A stretch of 64,000 nt of DNA from Pseudoxanthomonas beigongshangi. Its GTDB lineage: Bacteria > Pseudomonadota > Gammaproteobacteria > Xanthomonadales > Xanthomonadaceae. The stretch's first letter is position 1; the number at the start of each line of letters is the position of its first letter. Below the pieces are notes generated by a model that was not told where the DNA came from, made no database searches, and saw only the letters and a program-made list of their open reading frames with translations. The stretch is from the NCBI RefSeq assembly GCF_016820515.1, contig NZ_JADHDV010000006.1:62001-126000 (forward strand), written 5' to 3'. The position numbers and the translations under genes are program-made. Positions 1-8,914 of this stretch are shown here, piece by piece.

Positions 1-1026
1 TACGTGGCCGATCTGCCGCAGAAGCATCGCCGCGAGCATGGCAGCGATGCGGCGCCTTCCGCACCAGAGCTGGAAACCCTGATCGGCAATGCCAGCCAGG
101 AAGTGCTGCTGCAGACGCCCTACCTGGTGATGTCCAAGCAGGCGCAGGAGATCTTCCGCGACATGCGCAAGCGCCAGCCGCCGCCGAAGGTGATCGTGTC
201 CACCAACAGCTTGGCGGCGACCGACAACCCGGTCGTCTACTCGATGTCGTTCAAGTACAAGCGCCGCTACCTGCGCGAGTTCGGTTTCGAGATCCACGAG
301 TACAAGCCGTTTCCCGAGGACGCGCCGGTCGACTACGCCACGCTGATGCCGGAGGGGCCGCCGGTGGCGCCCGCCGATCCTTCCTCGCGCAGTCGTCCGC
401 GCGGACCGTCGGGCTCGATCGGACCGTCGTCGTCGTCCGGGGAGCGGCGCGAATCGGCGGGCGAGACCACCCGCAAGCTGCAGCGCACCGAGGCGCGGCC
501 GTCGTTCCTCAGCAGCGGCGCGGCGACCGGGCCGGTGCCGCTCAAGCGCGCCGGCGTGCGCATGGGCCTGCATGCCAAATCGATGGTCATCGACGGGCGC
601 ATCGGCGTGATCGGCACGCACAACTTCGATCCGCGCTCGGAGACCTACAACACCGAGAGCGTGGTGATCATCGAGGACGAGGCGTTCGCACAGGCGCTTG
701 CCGACAGCATCCGCCGCGACATGAAGCCGGAGAATTCCTGGCTGGTGGCGCGCAAGGTCAAGCCGCCGGTGTTCTCCGGGCTGGACTACAGCCTGGGCAA
801 GGTGTCGGAAGCCTTGCCGCTGTTCGACCTGTGGCCCTGGCGCTATGCCACCAGCTACGAATACGTGCCGGGGCCCGATTGCCCGGAACCGTTGCCGCCG
901 GGGGATCCACGCTTCCACCAGTGCTATCGCTCGGTGGGCGATTTTCCGGAAGTGAACATCGGTCCGAAGTGGCTGTACACGCGCATCCTGACCGCCTTCG
1001 GCGCCGGCCTGGTGCCGATCCTGTAG
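1..1026 (+). CDS. Phospholipase D-like / cardiolipin synthase-like protein, 5' end outside the window
   Basis: Only the C-terminal 341 residues are present; the reading frame is open at base 1, so the start lies upstream. The PLD HxK(x)4D catalytic motif is visible (HAKSMVID, about residue 192), followed by GVIGTHNFDPRSE, the usual extension of the second HKD half of a bacterial PLD-family enzyme. The first HKD copy must lie upstream. A Ser/Arg/Pro-rich linker of about 60 residues (around residues 120-175) precedes the motif and is probably disordered. PLD-family enzymes act on phosphodiester bonds, typically phospholipid head groups; substrate is not readable here. It ends at TAG 1026, and the next gene on the same strand begins 100 bp on. 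Confidence 0.85.
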   Translation, partial: YVADLPQKHRREHGSDAAPSAPELETLIGNASQEVLLQTPYLVMSKQAQEIFRDMRKRQPPPKVIVSTNSLAATDNPVVYSMSFKYKRRYLREFGFEIHEYKPFPEDAPVDYATLMPEGPPVAPADPSSRSRPRGPSGSIGPSSSSGERRESAGETTRKLQRTEARPSFLSSGAATGPVPLKRAGVRMGLHAKSMVIDGRIGVIGTHNFDPRSETYNTESVVIIEDEAFAQALADSIRRDMKPENSWLVARKVKPPVFSGLDYSLGKVSEALPLFDLWPWRYATSYEYVPGPDCPEPLPPGDPRFHQCYRSVGDFPEVNIGPKWLYTRILTAFGAGLVPIL

Positions 1027-1126
1027 CGGCGCCCTTCCAGCGGCGATCACATCCGCGCAAGGCCACGACGGCGACGCTGGCCTAAACTGGCCTTCTCGCG
1101 CTCCCCCAATCAACAGGACTTCGCCC

Positions 1127-1561
1127 ATGGCCTTTCGCCAGCCCGTCGATCTCGACGCCATCAACGCCCACGCCCGCAACAGCCTGGTCGGCCATCTGGG
1201 CATCGTGCTGACCGAGGCCGGCGCGGACTGGCTGCGCGGCACCATGCCGGTGGATGCGCGCACCCACCAGCCGTTCGGCATCCTGCATGGCGGCGCTTCG
1301 GTCGCGCTGGCCGAGACCCTGGGCAGCATGGCCGGCAACCTCACCGTGGATACCAGCCGGGAAATGGTGGTCGGGCTGGAGATCAACGCCAACCACGTGC
1401 GCGCCGTACGCGAGGGCACGGTGACCGGCACCGCGCGCGCGCTGCATGTCGGCCGCAGCACCCAGGTGTGGGAAATTCGCATCGAGAACGAGGCCGGCAA
1501 GCTGGTCTGCGTCTCCCGCATCACCCTGGCGGTGGTGCCGGTGGCCGGGCCGGGCGCCTGA
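1127..1561 (+). CDS. Hotdog-fold acyl-CoA thioesterase (PaaI/YdiI-like)
   Basis: This 144-residue protein has the size and motifs of the PaaI/YdiI thioesterase family. The hallmark HGGASVALAETLGS lies near residues 50-63, giving the His-Gly-Gly turn and the catalytic carboxylate of the long hotdog helix. A second strand block reads VGLEINANHVRAV. Such enzymes hydrolyse acyl- or aroyl-CoA thioesters, for example 1,4-dihydroxy-2-naphthoyl-CoA in YdiI/MenI; the specific substrate cannot be told. ATG 1127 follows a weak cagga Shine-Dalgarno. It is followed 73 bp later by plsC, suggesting a lipid-related neighbourhood but not proving cotranscription. Confidence 0.88.
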   Translation: MAFRQPVDLDAINAHARNSLVGHLGIVLTEAGADWLRGTMPVDARTHQPFGILHGGASVALAETLGSMAGNLTVDTSREMVVGLEINANHVRAVREGTVTGTARALHVGRSTQVWEIRIENEAGKLVCVSRITLAVVPVAGPGA

Positions 1562-1622
1562 CCTCGCCCCGGTTCCGGCGTCGCCGCGCGCCGTCTCCGT
1601 TTCGCTGAACGCGGGCATCCGG

Positions 1623-1628
1623 TATCGT
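1623..1628 (+). promoter_or_regulatory. Candidate -10 hexamer (TATCGT) of plsC, implying a leaderless start
   Basis: TATCGT ends exactly 6 nt before the plsC ATG (gap GGGCGG). The same geometry occurs before oleC, ubiJ and ntrB. No good -35 is seen. Confidence 0.3.
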
Positions 1629-1634
1629 GGGCGG

Positions 1635-2426
1635 ATGAGCCTGACCCCCACTCCTGCCGCGGGACGCGGCGGTGTGGCGCGTGCGTTCCGCTACCTGTAC
1701 CGCGTGCCGCTGCTGCTGATCCACCTGCTGGTCCTCCTGCCGCTGACCCTGCTGTCGATGGTGCCGCTCTGGGCCGGCCTGGACGTGGGCGGCGAGCGGC
1801 TGGAGCATCGCGTCGTTCGCGCCTGGTCGGCCGGGCTGATGTGGATCTTCGGTTTCCGCCTGCACCGCGAAGGCGCGCCGCTGGCGGGCGCGACCCTGTT
1901 CGTCGCCAACCACGTCAGTTGGGTCGACATCGAGATGCTGCACAGCCAGCGGATGATGGGTTTCGTCGCCAAGCGCGAAATCCGCGGCTGGCCGGTGGTG
2001 GGTTGGCTGGCCGAGCGTGGCGAGACCATCTTCCATCAGCGCGGCAGCCAGGAATCACTCGGCGGCGTGCTGCACGAAATGCTGCTGCGACTGCGCGCCG
2101 GGCGTTCGGTGGGCGTGTTTCCCGAGGGGCGCACGCGCGACGGGCAGGAAGTCGGTCCGTTCCACGCGCGCATTTTCCTGGCCGCGGTCGAAGCCGAGGT
2201 GCCGGTGCAGCCGGTGGCGTTGCGCTATGGCCCGCACGCGAGCGCGCAGACGGTGGTGGCGTTCGCCCCCCGCGAGAGCTTCTTCGCCAATTTCCTGCGC
2301 CTGCTGGGCGAACCGTCGCGCGAAGCGGCGATCTGTTTCCTCGAGCCGATTCGGGTGAGCGACGTCGAAGGACGCCGGCGCATCGCCGATCTTGCCCGCG
2401 AGCGCATCATCGCGGCGATGCGGTAA
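1635..2426 (+). CDS. plsC: 1-acyl-sn-glycerol-3-phosphate acyltransferase
   Basis: A 263-residue membrane acyltransferase of the PlsC family, which adds the second fatty acid to lysophosphatidic acid in phospholipid synthesis. Visible motifs are NHVSWVD (the H(x)4D catalytic motif, near residue 95) and FPEGRTRDG (glycerophosphate-binding motif, near residue 165). A hydrophobic segment (LLLIHLLVLLPLTLLSMV, about residues 25-45) should anchor it in the inner membrane. The frame is open well upstream, but ATG 1635 is the sensible start: it gives the usual family length and sits just after a -10-like hexamer. Confidence 0.88.
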   Translation: MSLTPTPAAGRGGVARAFRYLYRVPLLLIHLLVLLPLTLLSMVPLWAGLDVGGERLEHRVVRAWSAGLMWIFGFRLHREGAPLAGATLFVANHVSWVDIEMLHSQRMMGFVAKREIRGWPVVGWLAERGETIFHQRGSQESLGGVLHEMLLRLRAGRSVGVFPEGRTRDGQEVGPFHARIFLAAVEAEVPVQPVALRYGPHASAQTVVAFAPRESFFANFLRLLGEPSREAAICFLEPIRVSDVEGRRRIADLARERIIAAMR

Positions 2427-2483
2427 GCTCGGTCGCTTCGGCGCGGGTGAGGGGCCCGCCCACGACAACTCGAAGGGGAGACC

Positions 2484-4703
2484 ATGGCAGCACGTTGGTG
2501 GAAGGCAACGGGTCTGGTGCTTGTCGGCGCGGCGATGACCGCGCTCGCGATGGCGGACGGACCACCCAGGGCAATGCCCGCGTCTCCACCGCTTGCCGCC
2601 GCCAGCGCTCCCGAGGACGACATTCAATTCGCCGCCGCCGATGCGGCGGCGGTCAGCGTGCCGAGTTCGCCGCAGGCCTGGGGCGGGCCGCGCACCGGGC
2701 AGGAACCGACGCTTTCCGATCGCGTGGTCGACTACAGGATCCAGGTCAGCCTGGATCCCGACAAGCACACGCTCAAGGGCAAGCAGCAGCTGACCTGGCG
2801 CAACCGCAGCGATCGATCGGTGCGTTCGGTTTACCTGCACCTCTACCTCAATGCGTTCCGCAACGAGGGCAGCACCTTCTTCAGCGAGAAGCGCAACCTG
2901 GGTTTCGATTTCCGTTCCGACGTGCCGATGAAGGATGGCGAGTGGGGCTGGATCGACATGACCAGGGTCATGCAGGCCGGCGCCCCGGTGCCGCAGACCT
3001 TCGTGCAGCCGGACAACGGTCCGTCCACCGACATGACGGTGGTGCGGCTGGATCTGCCGCAGGCCGTCGCGCCCGGCGGCAGCACCACGCTGGACATCGA
3101 TTTCGACGCGCAGTTGCCGCGCGTGATCGCGCGCACCGGCTACTTCGGCAGTTTCCACCTGATCGCGCAGTGGTTCCCGAAGATCGGCGTGCTGGAACTC
3201 CCGGGCGAGCGGGGCGCCACCGCGCCGCGCTGGAACGTGCACGAGTTCCACCTGCACAGCGAGTTCTACGCCGACTTCGGCAGCTACGATGTGACCCTGG
3301 ACGTGCCCAGCGAATATCGCGTGGGCGCGACCGGCGAGCTGCAGGGCACGCCCACGACCGCCAACGGACGCACCCGGCATCGCTACGTCCAGCATGATGT
3401 GCACGACTTCGCCTGGACGGCGGACAAGAACTATGCCGAACCGCTGCTGGGCGACTGGACGGGTCCGGGCAGCCCTCCGGTCAAGATCCGCGTGCTGTAT
3501 CCGCCGGAATTCAAGGCCAGCGCCGCGCCCGTGCTGAAGGCGACGCAGGATTCGCTGACCTATTTCTCGCGCACGCTGGGGCCGTATCCGTACCGCACCG
3601 TGACGGTGGTGATTCCGGCCCACAACGCGACCGAAGCCGGCGGCATGGAGTACCCGACCTTCTTCACCGCCGATTCGTTCGAACAGGTGCCGGCGCTGGG
3701 CCTGAACGCGCTGGCGCTGGATTTCGTCACCATCCATGAGTTCGGCCACGGCTATTTCTACGGCATCCTCGCTTCCAACGAATTCGAGGAGCCGATGCTG
3801 GACGAAGGCCTCAACGAATACTGGGACCAGCGCATGCTGCGCGAGGCCGGCAACCGCTACATCGTCGCGCCCGAGTGGCTGCGCCGGCTGGGCGTGCGGC
3901 CGCACCTGGGCGAGTTCGAACTGGAGCGGCTGGGCGCGCGGCTGGATGATCCGGCCGACGGCACCGGCGCCAATTCCTGGGGCCGGCTGTCGAGCAGCAG
4001 CTATGGCGCGGTGTATTCGCGCACGGCCACGGTGATGCGGGACCTGGAAGCGCAACTGGGCACGCCGGCCATCGAAAAGGCGTTCAAGGATTATTACGCC
4101 ACCTGGAAGTTCAGGCATCCCAGCATCGCGGATCTGCGCGAATCGCTGGCGGTCTCGACCGGCCGCCGCGACGTGGTCGAGCGGGTGTTCGCCCAGCAGG
4201 TGTATGCCACCCGCAAGGTCGATGATCGCATCGAGCGTTTCACCAGCACCGAGGTGTTGCCGCTGGCCGGGTTCCAGATGGAAAAGGGCAAGCGCGTGGA
4301 CGTGAGCGAGGCCGAACGCGACAAGCGGATCAGCCGGCAGCGCGAGGCGTGGGACAAGGCCAATCCCAAGGCCAGGCCCGGCAGCGGGCCGTTCCCGTGG
4401 CGGACCACGGTGCTGGTGCGCCGCGACGGCGCGGCGGTGCCGCAGACACTGGTGGTCACCTTCGCCGACGGCAGTCGCAAGACGGTGCAATGGGATGACG
4501 ACGCGGCCTGGAAGCGGTTCGTGTGGGAGGGGCCGAGCAAGGCGGTGTCGGTGCAACTGGATCCGCAGAAGCTGCATTACCTCGACGCCAACAAGCTGGA
4601 CGACAGCCGCACGCTGGAAAGCGATGGCAGCGCCGCCCGCCGCTGGAGCGCCGATTTCGCGGCGTTGTTCCAAGCCCTGCAGACCTTCCTGGTGAGCCTA
4701 TGA
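2484..4703 (+). CDS. M1-family zinc metallopeptidase, exported
   Basis: This 739-residue protein is an M1 (gluzincin) peptidase. The zinc site HEFGH is at residues 418-422 with the third ligand Glu441 exactly 18 residues later (HExxH-x18-E). The substrate-binding GGMEYPT variant of the GAMEN loop lies about 35 residues before it. The N-terminus has a hydrophobic stretch followed by an Ala/Pro-rich linker, consistent with export to the periplasm. Members trim N-terminal residues from peptides, though some are inactive scaffolds; here the catalytic residues are intact. ATG 2484 is preceded by aaggggag. The gene overlaps the following membrane protein by ATGA, so the two are translationally coupled. 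Confidence 0.88.
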   Translation: MAARWWKATGLVLVGAAMTALAMADGPPRAMPASPPLAAASAPEDDIQFAAADAAAVSVPSSPQAWGGPRTGQEPTLSDRVVDYRIQVSLDPDKHTLKGKQQLTWRNRSDRSVRSVYLHLYLNAFRNEGSTFFSEKRNLGFDFRSDVPMKDGEWGWIDMTRVMQAGAPVPQTFVQPDNGPSTDMTVVRLDLPQAVAPGGSTTLDIDFDAQLPRVIARTGYFGSFHLIAQWFPKIGVLELPGERGATAPRWNVHEFHLHSEFYADFGSYDVTLDVPSEYRVGATGELQGTPTTANGRTRHRYVQHDVHDFAWTADKNYAEPLLGDWTGPGSPPVKIRVLYPPEFKASAAPVLKATQDSLTYFSRTLGPYPYRTVTVVIPAHNATEAGGMEYPTFFTADSFEQVPALGLNALALDFVTIHEFGHGYFYGILASNEFEEPMLDEGLNEYWDQRMLREAGNRYIVAPEWLRRLGVRPHLGEFELERLGARLDDPADGTGANSWGRLSSSSYGAVYSRTATVMRDLEAQLGTPAIEKAFKDYYATWKFRHPSIADLRESLAVSTGRRDVVERVFAQQVYATRKVDDRIERFTSTEVLPLAGFQMEKGKRVDVSEAERDKRISRQREAWDKANPKARPGSGPFPWRTTVLVRRDGAAVPQTLVVTFADGSRKTVQWDDDAAWKRFVWEGPSKAVSVQLDPQKLHYLDANKLDDSRTLESDGSAARRWSADFAALFQALQTFLVSL

Positions 4704-5590
4704 GCACCCATTCCCGTTTCGGTTTCTGGCGCCAGTTGTTCGGCGCGTTCGGCGGCGCCCTGCAGTGGCGCGTGCTGGTGCTGTGGATGATCGCGCTCGG
4801 CGTGGTCGCGTTGATCGCGGCGTTCCCGGTCTGGCGCGCGCTGGACGGCGCGCTCGGCCATACCATCGACGCCGCCCGTCACGCGGTCGGCCTGGACGCG
4901 CTGGCACTGGCGGATCTCGCCCGGGTCTTCGACAAGGACACCAGCGTGGGCTTCGGCGTGCTGGTCAGCCTGGTGTTGAGCCTGCTGCTGTCGCCCTGGC
5001 TGACCGGGGTGATGCTCGCCGGCATCCGCTACGGTCGCGCGGGACGGTTGGGCGTGCTCGCCGGCGAAGGCATGCGCGAGTACGGACGCCAGTTGCGCCT
5101 GATGATCTGGTCGCTGCTGCCGCTGGGCATCGCGATTGGCCTGGGGTCGTGGTGGATGGACATCGCCGCCACCCATGCCGAGGAAGCGGTGCTGGCTTCC
5201 AGCGCCCGCAATGGCGACCGGTTGGCGCTGCTCGGCGCGGTGCTGGTGTTCATCCTCGCACACGCCGGTATCGAACTGACCCGGGCGCGCATCGCGGTGC
5301 TGGACGACACCCGCTCGGTGCTCCGGGCATGGTGGCGCAGCTTCAAGCTGTTCCTGCGCCGCCCCTTCGCCGTACTGGGCCTGTACCTGCTGGTCTGCGT
5401 GATCGGCTTGGCGGTGGCGCTGGCGCTGGCGTGGCTGCGCAGCCGCGTGGCCGGCATTGGCTGGGGCGCGTTCGTGCTGGCGGTGTTCTGCGCGCAGCTG
5501 GTGGTCGCGGCGCTGGCCTGGGTCCGGCTGGCGCGCCTGCGCGCGCTGGCCGCCGTGGTCGAGGACGATGCGGCGCGCCGGGCCGCCTGA
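4700..5590 (+). CDS. Polytopic membrane protein of unknown function, coupled to the M1 peptidase
   Basis: I do not recognise this 296-residue protein. It has about six hydrophobic segments (roughly residues 24-46, 80-105, 130-150, 175-195, 220-242 and 250-275), with short basic loops such as RYGRAGRLG and RLARLRAL, suggesting an inner-membrane protein with cytoplasmic positive loops. The first ATG in frame that fits the neighbour is 4700, which overlaps the M1 peptidase stop as ATGA. The tight coupling suggests the pair works together, for instance in peptide processing at the inner membrane, but that is inference. A strong hairpin follows the stop codon. Confidence 0.8.
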   Translation: MSTHSRFGFWRQLFGAFGGALQWRVLVLWMIALGVVALIAAFPVWRALDGALGHTIDAARHAVGLDALALADLARVFDKDTSVGFGVLVSLVLSLLLSPWLTGVMLAGIRYGRAGRLGVLAGEGMREYGRQLRLMIWSLLPLGIAIGLGSWWMDIAATHAEEAVLASSARNGDRLALLGAVLVFILAHAGIELTRARIAVLDDTRSVLRAWWRSFKLFLRRPFAVLGLYLLVCVIGLAVALALAWLRSRVAGIGWGAFVLAVFCAQLVVAALAWVRLARLRALAAVVEDDAARRAA

Positions 5591-5603
5591 CGGAACGCTG
5601 CAT

Positions 5604-5636
5604 GCCGCCGCGCGGGGGCCGCGCGGCGGCGGTTTT
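5604..5636 (+). terminator. Probable intrinsic terminator after the M1 peptidase operon
   Basis: A perfect 10-bp GC stem (5604-5613 with 5621-5630), a 7-nt loop, then GGTTTT. The T run is short, so efficiency is uncertain. Confidence 0.5.
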
Positions 5637-5683
5637 GGAGCGACAATGCCGCCATCCCCTCCCACGGGCATGGCTTGCCGTCG

Positions 5684-6679
5684 ATGTTGACCGCTGCTGA
5701 CTACCGACCTCCCCGCTGGCTGCGCAATCCGCACCTGCAATCGGTGCTGGGTTCCAGCCTGATCCGCCGCAGGCGTGGCGTGCACGCGCTGCAGCGCGTC
5801 GGCGCGACGAACGCCGAGGTCATCGTCGATGGCGGCGACGGGGTGCGCCTGCAGGGTTTCCACAGCCAGGTGCCGGGACGCGCGCCGCGCGCGCTGGCGG
5901 TGCTCCTGCATGGCTGGGAAGGCAGCGCCGACTCCAGCTACATGCGGATGACCGCGGCCGAACTGCTGCTGCGCGGTTTCGACGTGTTCCGGCTGAACTT
6001 CCGCGATCACGGCGATACCCATCACCTCAACGAGGAACTGTTCCATTCCAACCGCATCGACGAGGTCGTCCATGCGGTCGGCGATGTCGCGGCCCGCTTC
6101 CCGCCCCGGCCGATGGTGCTGGCGGGCTATTCGCTGGGCGGAAACTTCGCCCTGCGGGTGGCCCTGCGCGCGCAGCAGGCCGGCCTGCCGCTGCGACGGG
6201 TGGCCGCGGTCTGCCCGTTGCTGGATCCGCACCGGACCATGGACTACATCGAGAACGGGCTGCAGATCTACGACTGGTACTTCCGTCGCAAGTGGCGCAG
6301 CTCGCTGCTGCGCAAGCGCCAGTTGTTTCCGGAACGCCACGCCTACGATGACGCCGTGCTGGCGCAGGACATGCGCGGGCTGATGCGCTGGGTGGCCGAG
6401 CGCCACACCGGTTTCGGCACCCTGGAAGCCTATTTCGATGGCTACTCGATCGCCGGCGAACGCCTGGCCGGACTGCAGGTGCCGTCGGACATCCTGATGG
6501 CGCAGGACGATCCGGTCATCCCGTTCGAGGACTTCGAGCACTGGCACCTGCCGGCCACCGCGCATCTGGAAATCGCGCCCTGGGGCGGGCATTGCGGGTT
6601 CATCGAAAACGCCGCCTGCGACGGGTTCGCCGAGCGCTGGGTCGCCGATCGGCTGGAAGCCGCGCTGGCCGACGCCTGA
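5684..6679 (+). CDS. YheT-like alpha/beta hydrolase
   Basis: A 331-residue alpha/beta hydrolase of the YheT/ABHD1-3 type (COG0429). The diagnostic N-terminal PPRWLRNPHLQS is present, then the oxyanion LHGWEGSADSSY, the nucleophile elbow GYSLGGN (Ser150), the acid region QDDPVIP and the catalytic His in WGGHCGF. The family consists of cytosolic or membrane-associated esterases and lipases of poorly known substrate. An in-frame TTG lies three codons upstream, but ATG 5684 gives the normal family start. It follows a terminator-like hairpin and is therefore likely a separate transcription unit. Confidence 0.87.
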   Translation: MLTAADYRPPRWLRNPHLQSVLGSSLIRRRRGVHALQRVGATNAEVIVDGGDGVRLQGFHSQVPGRAPRALAVLLHGWEGSADSSYMRMTAAELLLRGFDVFRLNFRDHGDTHHLNEELFHSNRIDEVVHAVGDVAARFPPRPMVLAGYSLGGNFALRVALRAQQAGLPLRRVAAVCPLLDPHRTMDYIENGLQIYDWYFRRKWRSSLLRKRQLFPERHAYDDAVLAQDMRGLMRWVAERHTGFGTLEAYFDGYSIAGERLAGLQVPSDILMAQDDPVIPFEDFEHWHLPATAHLEIAPWGGHCGFIENAACDGFAERWVADRLEAALADA

Positions 6680-6734
6680 GTGCCGCGCGGTTACCATGGC
6701 GGCTGAATCCAACGTCATCCAAGGAGTCCCGCGC

Positions 6735-7346
6735 ATGCGCATCTGGAGCCGGAGTTTCGAACCCGGGCAAGCCATTCCCGCCGAATTCGCCATGGGCCAG
6801 CCGGATGGATTCGCCGGCAACCGCAATCCGCACCTGGCCTGGGACGACGTGCCGGCCGGCGCGCGCTCGTTCGCGCTGCTGTGCATCGATCCCGACGCGC
6901 CGACGGTCGCCGAGACGGTGGGCCGCGAGGACATGGAGATTCCGCACGACCAGCCGCGCGCCGATTTCGTCCACTGGACAATGATCGACATCCCGGCGGA
7001 TGTGCGCGAAATCGCCGCCGGCAGTTGCAGTGACGGCGTCACCGCGCATGGAAAGGTGTCGCCACAAGGGCCTGCCGGAGCACGCCAGGGCTTGAACGAC
7101 TATACCGGCTGGTTCGCCGGTGACGCGCAGATGGGTGGCGACTACCTGGGCTACGACGGTCCGTATCCGCCGTTCAACGATGCGCGCGTGCACCGCTATT
7201 TCTTCCGCCTTTACGCGCTGGACGTGGCTTCGCTGGACCTGCCGGATCGCTTCACCGCCGCGGATGTGCAGCGCGCGGTGCAGGGGCATGCGCTGGCCGA
7301 GGCCGCGGTGCAAGGAACCTACACACTCAACCCGCGACTGCGCTGA
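6735..7346 (+). CDS. YbhB/YbcL-family PEBP (Raf kinase inhibitor-like) protein
   Basis: A 203-residue phosphatidylethanolamine-binding-protein-like product. Typical features are the DPDAPTVAE segment (ligand pocket DPDxP), FVHWTMIDIPADVREI and the YDGPYPPFNDARVHRYFF block. The bacterial YbhB/YbcL proteins have no settled biochemical role; they bind small anionic ligands. ATG 6735 is favoured over the in-frame ATG 6696 because a strong aaggag sits 8 nt before it. A -10-like TACCAT (6691-6696) would place the transcript start between the two ATGs. An RDD protein follows 12 bp downstream. Confidence 0.87.
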   Translation: MRIWSRSFEPGQAIPAEFAMGQPDGFAGNRNPHLAWDDVPAGARSFALLCIDPDAPTVAETVGREDMEIPHDQPRADFVHWTMIDIPADVREIAAGSCSDGVTAHGKVSPQGPAGARQGLNDYTGWFAGDAQMGGDYLGYDGPYPPFNDARVHRYFFRLYALDVASLDLPDRFTAADVQRAVQGHALAEAAVQGTYTLNPRLR

Positions 7347-7358
7347 AGGAGGCGGGCC

Positions 7359-7883
7359 ATGGAAGGTCACGACACGCAGGATCCCTATCGCGCGCCCATC
7401 GCTGCCACCGAAGTTGTGATTTCCCCGGAGGCCCTGGGTGAACCGGCGGCGAAGGTACGGCGGTTTTTCAACTGGCTCATCGACAAGGTGATGATCTGGG
7501 GCCTGGCCATGCTCGTGGGCATCCTCAATGCCACTTTCGTGGATGACACGTGGATGGCGTGGTTGATGACCGCACCCTGGTGGGTGGATTATGTGTTTGG
7601 TTGTGTACTGGTCCTGATCTACTACACGCTGATGGAAGGCCTGTTCGGCGTCACCGTCGGCAAGCTGATCACCGGCACCCGGGTGGTCGACGAACATGGC
7701 CAGCGCGTGGCGTTCCCGCGCGCGTTGCTGCGCAGCCTGTGCCGGCTGATTCCCTTCGAGATCTTCTCGCTGCTGGTCAGCGACGACGCCAATCCGCGTG
7801 GCTGGCACGACTCGCTCCCGCGCACGCGGGTGGTGATGCGCCGATCGCGGCCACCATTGCCGCCGGTGGCCGTCGCCGAATGA
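7359..7883 (+). CDS. RDD-family membrane protein
   Basis: A 174-residue protein with an RDD domain: RRFFNWLIDKVMIWG at the first helix, a second helix pair around residues 70-90, and LFGVTVGKLITGTRVV, the conserved GxTxGK(x)4(R/K)VV signature. RDD proteins are inner-membrane proteins, some implicated in ion antiport or stress tolerance; most are uncharacterised. A good aaggagg precedes ATG 7359, and only 12 bp separate it from the PEBP gene, so the two are probably cotranscribed. A symmetrical terminator follows immediately. Confidence 0.85.
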   Translation: MEGHDTQDPYRAPIAATEVVISPEALGEPAAKVRRFFNWLIDKVMIWGLAMLVGILNATFVDDTWMAWLMTAPWWVDYVFGCVLVLIYYTLMEGLFGVTVGKLITGTRVVDEHGQRVAFPRALLRSLCRLIPFEIFSLLVSDDANPRGWHDSLPRTRVVMRRSRPPLPPVAVAE

Positions 7884-7890
7884 GGCAACA

Positions 7891-7922
7891 AAAAGGCCGG
7901 ATCCCGACGGATCCGGCCTTTT
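7891..7922. terminator. Bidirectional intrinsic terminator between convergent genes
   Basis: A perfect 14-bp stem (7891-7904 with 7909-7922), a CGAC loop, with A and T runs at the two ends. It can serve both the RDD gene and the convergent META-domain lipoprotein gene. Confidence 0.85.
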
Positions 7923-7946
7923 GTTCTCCACGCTTTGCCGCGCGGC

Positions 7947-8774
7947 TTACTTCTTCACGTTCTCCGACTCGACCACCATGTCCAGCACGTAGGCGGTGTC
8001 GGACGCGTCGGCCGGCACCGGGTTGCGCTTGAAGCGCTTCACCCGCAGCACGTTGCGGATGCCGGCTTCGTGGGTATAGCCCTCGATGTCCTCGTAGAAG
8101 TTCTGCCATTCGCCTTCGGACGATTTCACGCCCTTGTCGTCGTAGCGGATCTCGCGCACCTGCAGGCACTGCTTGTTCGGGATCAGCGGGTGGCTGCACG
8201 GCTTGGTTTCGGCCGCGACTTCAAGGAACGCCTGTTCGCCCGGGCCGCCGTAGCGGGTTTCGGCGGTGGCTTCGCCGGCAAAGGTCAGCACGTCGCCGGC
8301 CGCGTTGGTCAGGGTCAGGTGGGCTTCGTCGCCGCCCTGCACCGCGAGGGTGGAACTGCCTTCCAGACGCTTGCCGGCTTCACCGTCCAGCGCCATCAGC
8401 TTGCTGTCGGCGCAGGCCATCTGGGTCGCTACCATCGGCGACACCGTCAGCTTGTCGCCTTCCAGGGTGTAGCCGCCGCCCATCCGGTTGCAGGTATTGC
8501 TGACGCCCAGGCGTCCCTCGGCGAAGTCGAGGGTGAGCGGGTGATCGGCGCGGGCGAACAGCGCGTCGATGCGCTTGCCCTGCGCGTCCTTGGCGTCCTG
8601 CAGGCGCCAGTGGTACGCACCGAGCGCGGCGGCGCCGGTGGGAGCGGCCGGCGTGGCGGCGACCGGAGTGGTCGCGGCGGGCGGTTCGGTGCCGGCCGGC
8701 GGCGCCGCATCCGGGGTCGGCTTGGCGCAGGCGGCCAGGGCGATCGGCAGGGCGAGCAGGATGAGTCGTTTCAT
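7947..8774 (-). CDS. META-domain plus DUF4377 lipoprotein
   Basis: A 275-residue predicted lipoprotein. The signal peptide ends in a lipobox (ALAAC, Cys about residue 16), followed by an Ala/Pro/Thr-rich linker of about 35 residues. A META (HslJ-like) domain follows, with NTCNRMGGGY and MATQMAC blocks (about residues 50-160), then a DUF4377-type domain containing KPCSHPLIPNKQCLQVREIRY and ending WQNFYEDIEGY. The function of neither domain is known; META proteins are linked to envelope stress and heat-shock or novobiocin resistance. ATG 8774 has aaggag in front; the longer open frame would spoil the signal peptide. Confidence 0.83.
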   Translation of the reverse strand: MKRLILLALPIALAACAKPTPDAAPPAGTEPPAATTPVAATPAAPTGAAALGAYHWRLQDAKDAQGKRIDALFARADHPLTLDFAEGRLGVSNTCNRMGGGYTLEGDKLTVSPMVATQMACADSKLMALDGEAGKRLEGSSTLAVQGGDEAHLTLTNAAGDVLTFAGEATAETRYGGPGEQAFLEVAAETKPCSHPLIPNKQCLQVREIRYDDKGVKSSEGEWQNFYEDIEGYTHEAGIRNVLRVKRFKRNPVPADASDTAYVLDMVVESENVKK

Positions 8775-8914
8775 GGGGTTCTCCTTGAAGGGTGACCAGT
8801 GCAAACGCGTGGACGCCTGGAACGGGGTGAAACCGGCGCGACGCCGGGCGGTACCGCTCAGGAACCGTTCGGGGAAGCGCCGATCCCCAGGTCACCGCAG
8901 GGCGCTGGTATGGC

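Noticed and set aside
2055-4673. 872-codon open frame opposite plsC and the M1 peptidase
   Set aside because: Antisense shadow of well-supported genes; no recognisable motif.
4577-7042. 821-codon open frame on the minus strand across three plus-strand genes
   Set aside because: It runs through a terminator hairpin and three recognised genes; composition is that of a shadow frame.
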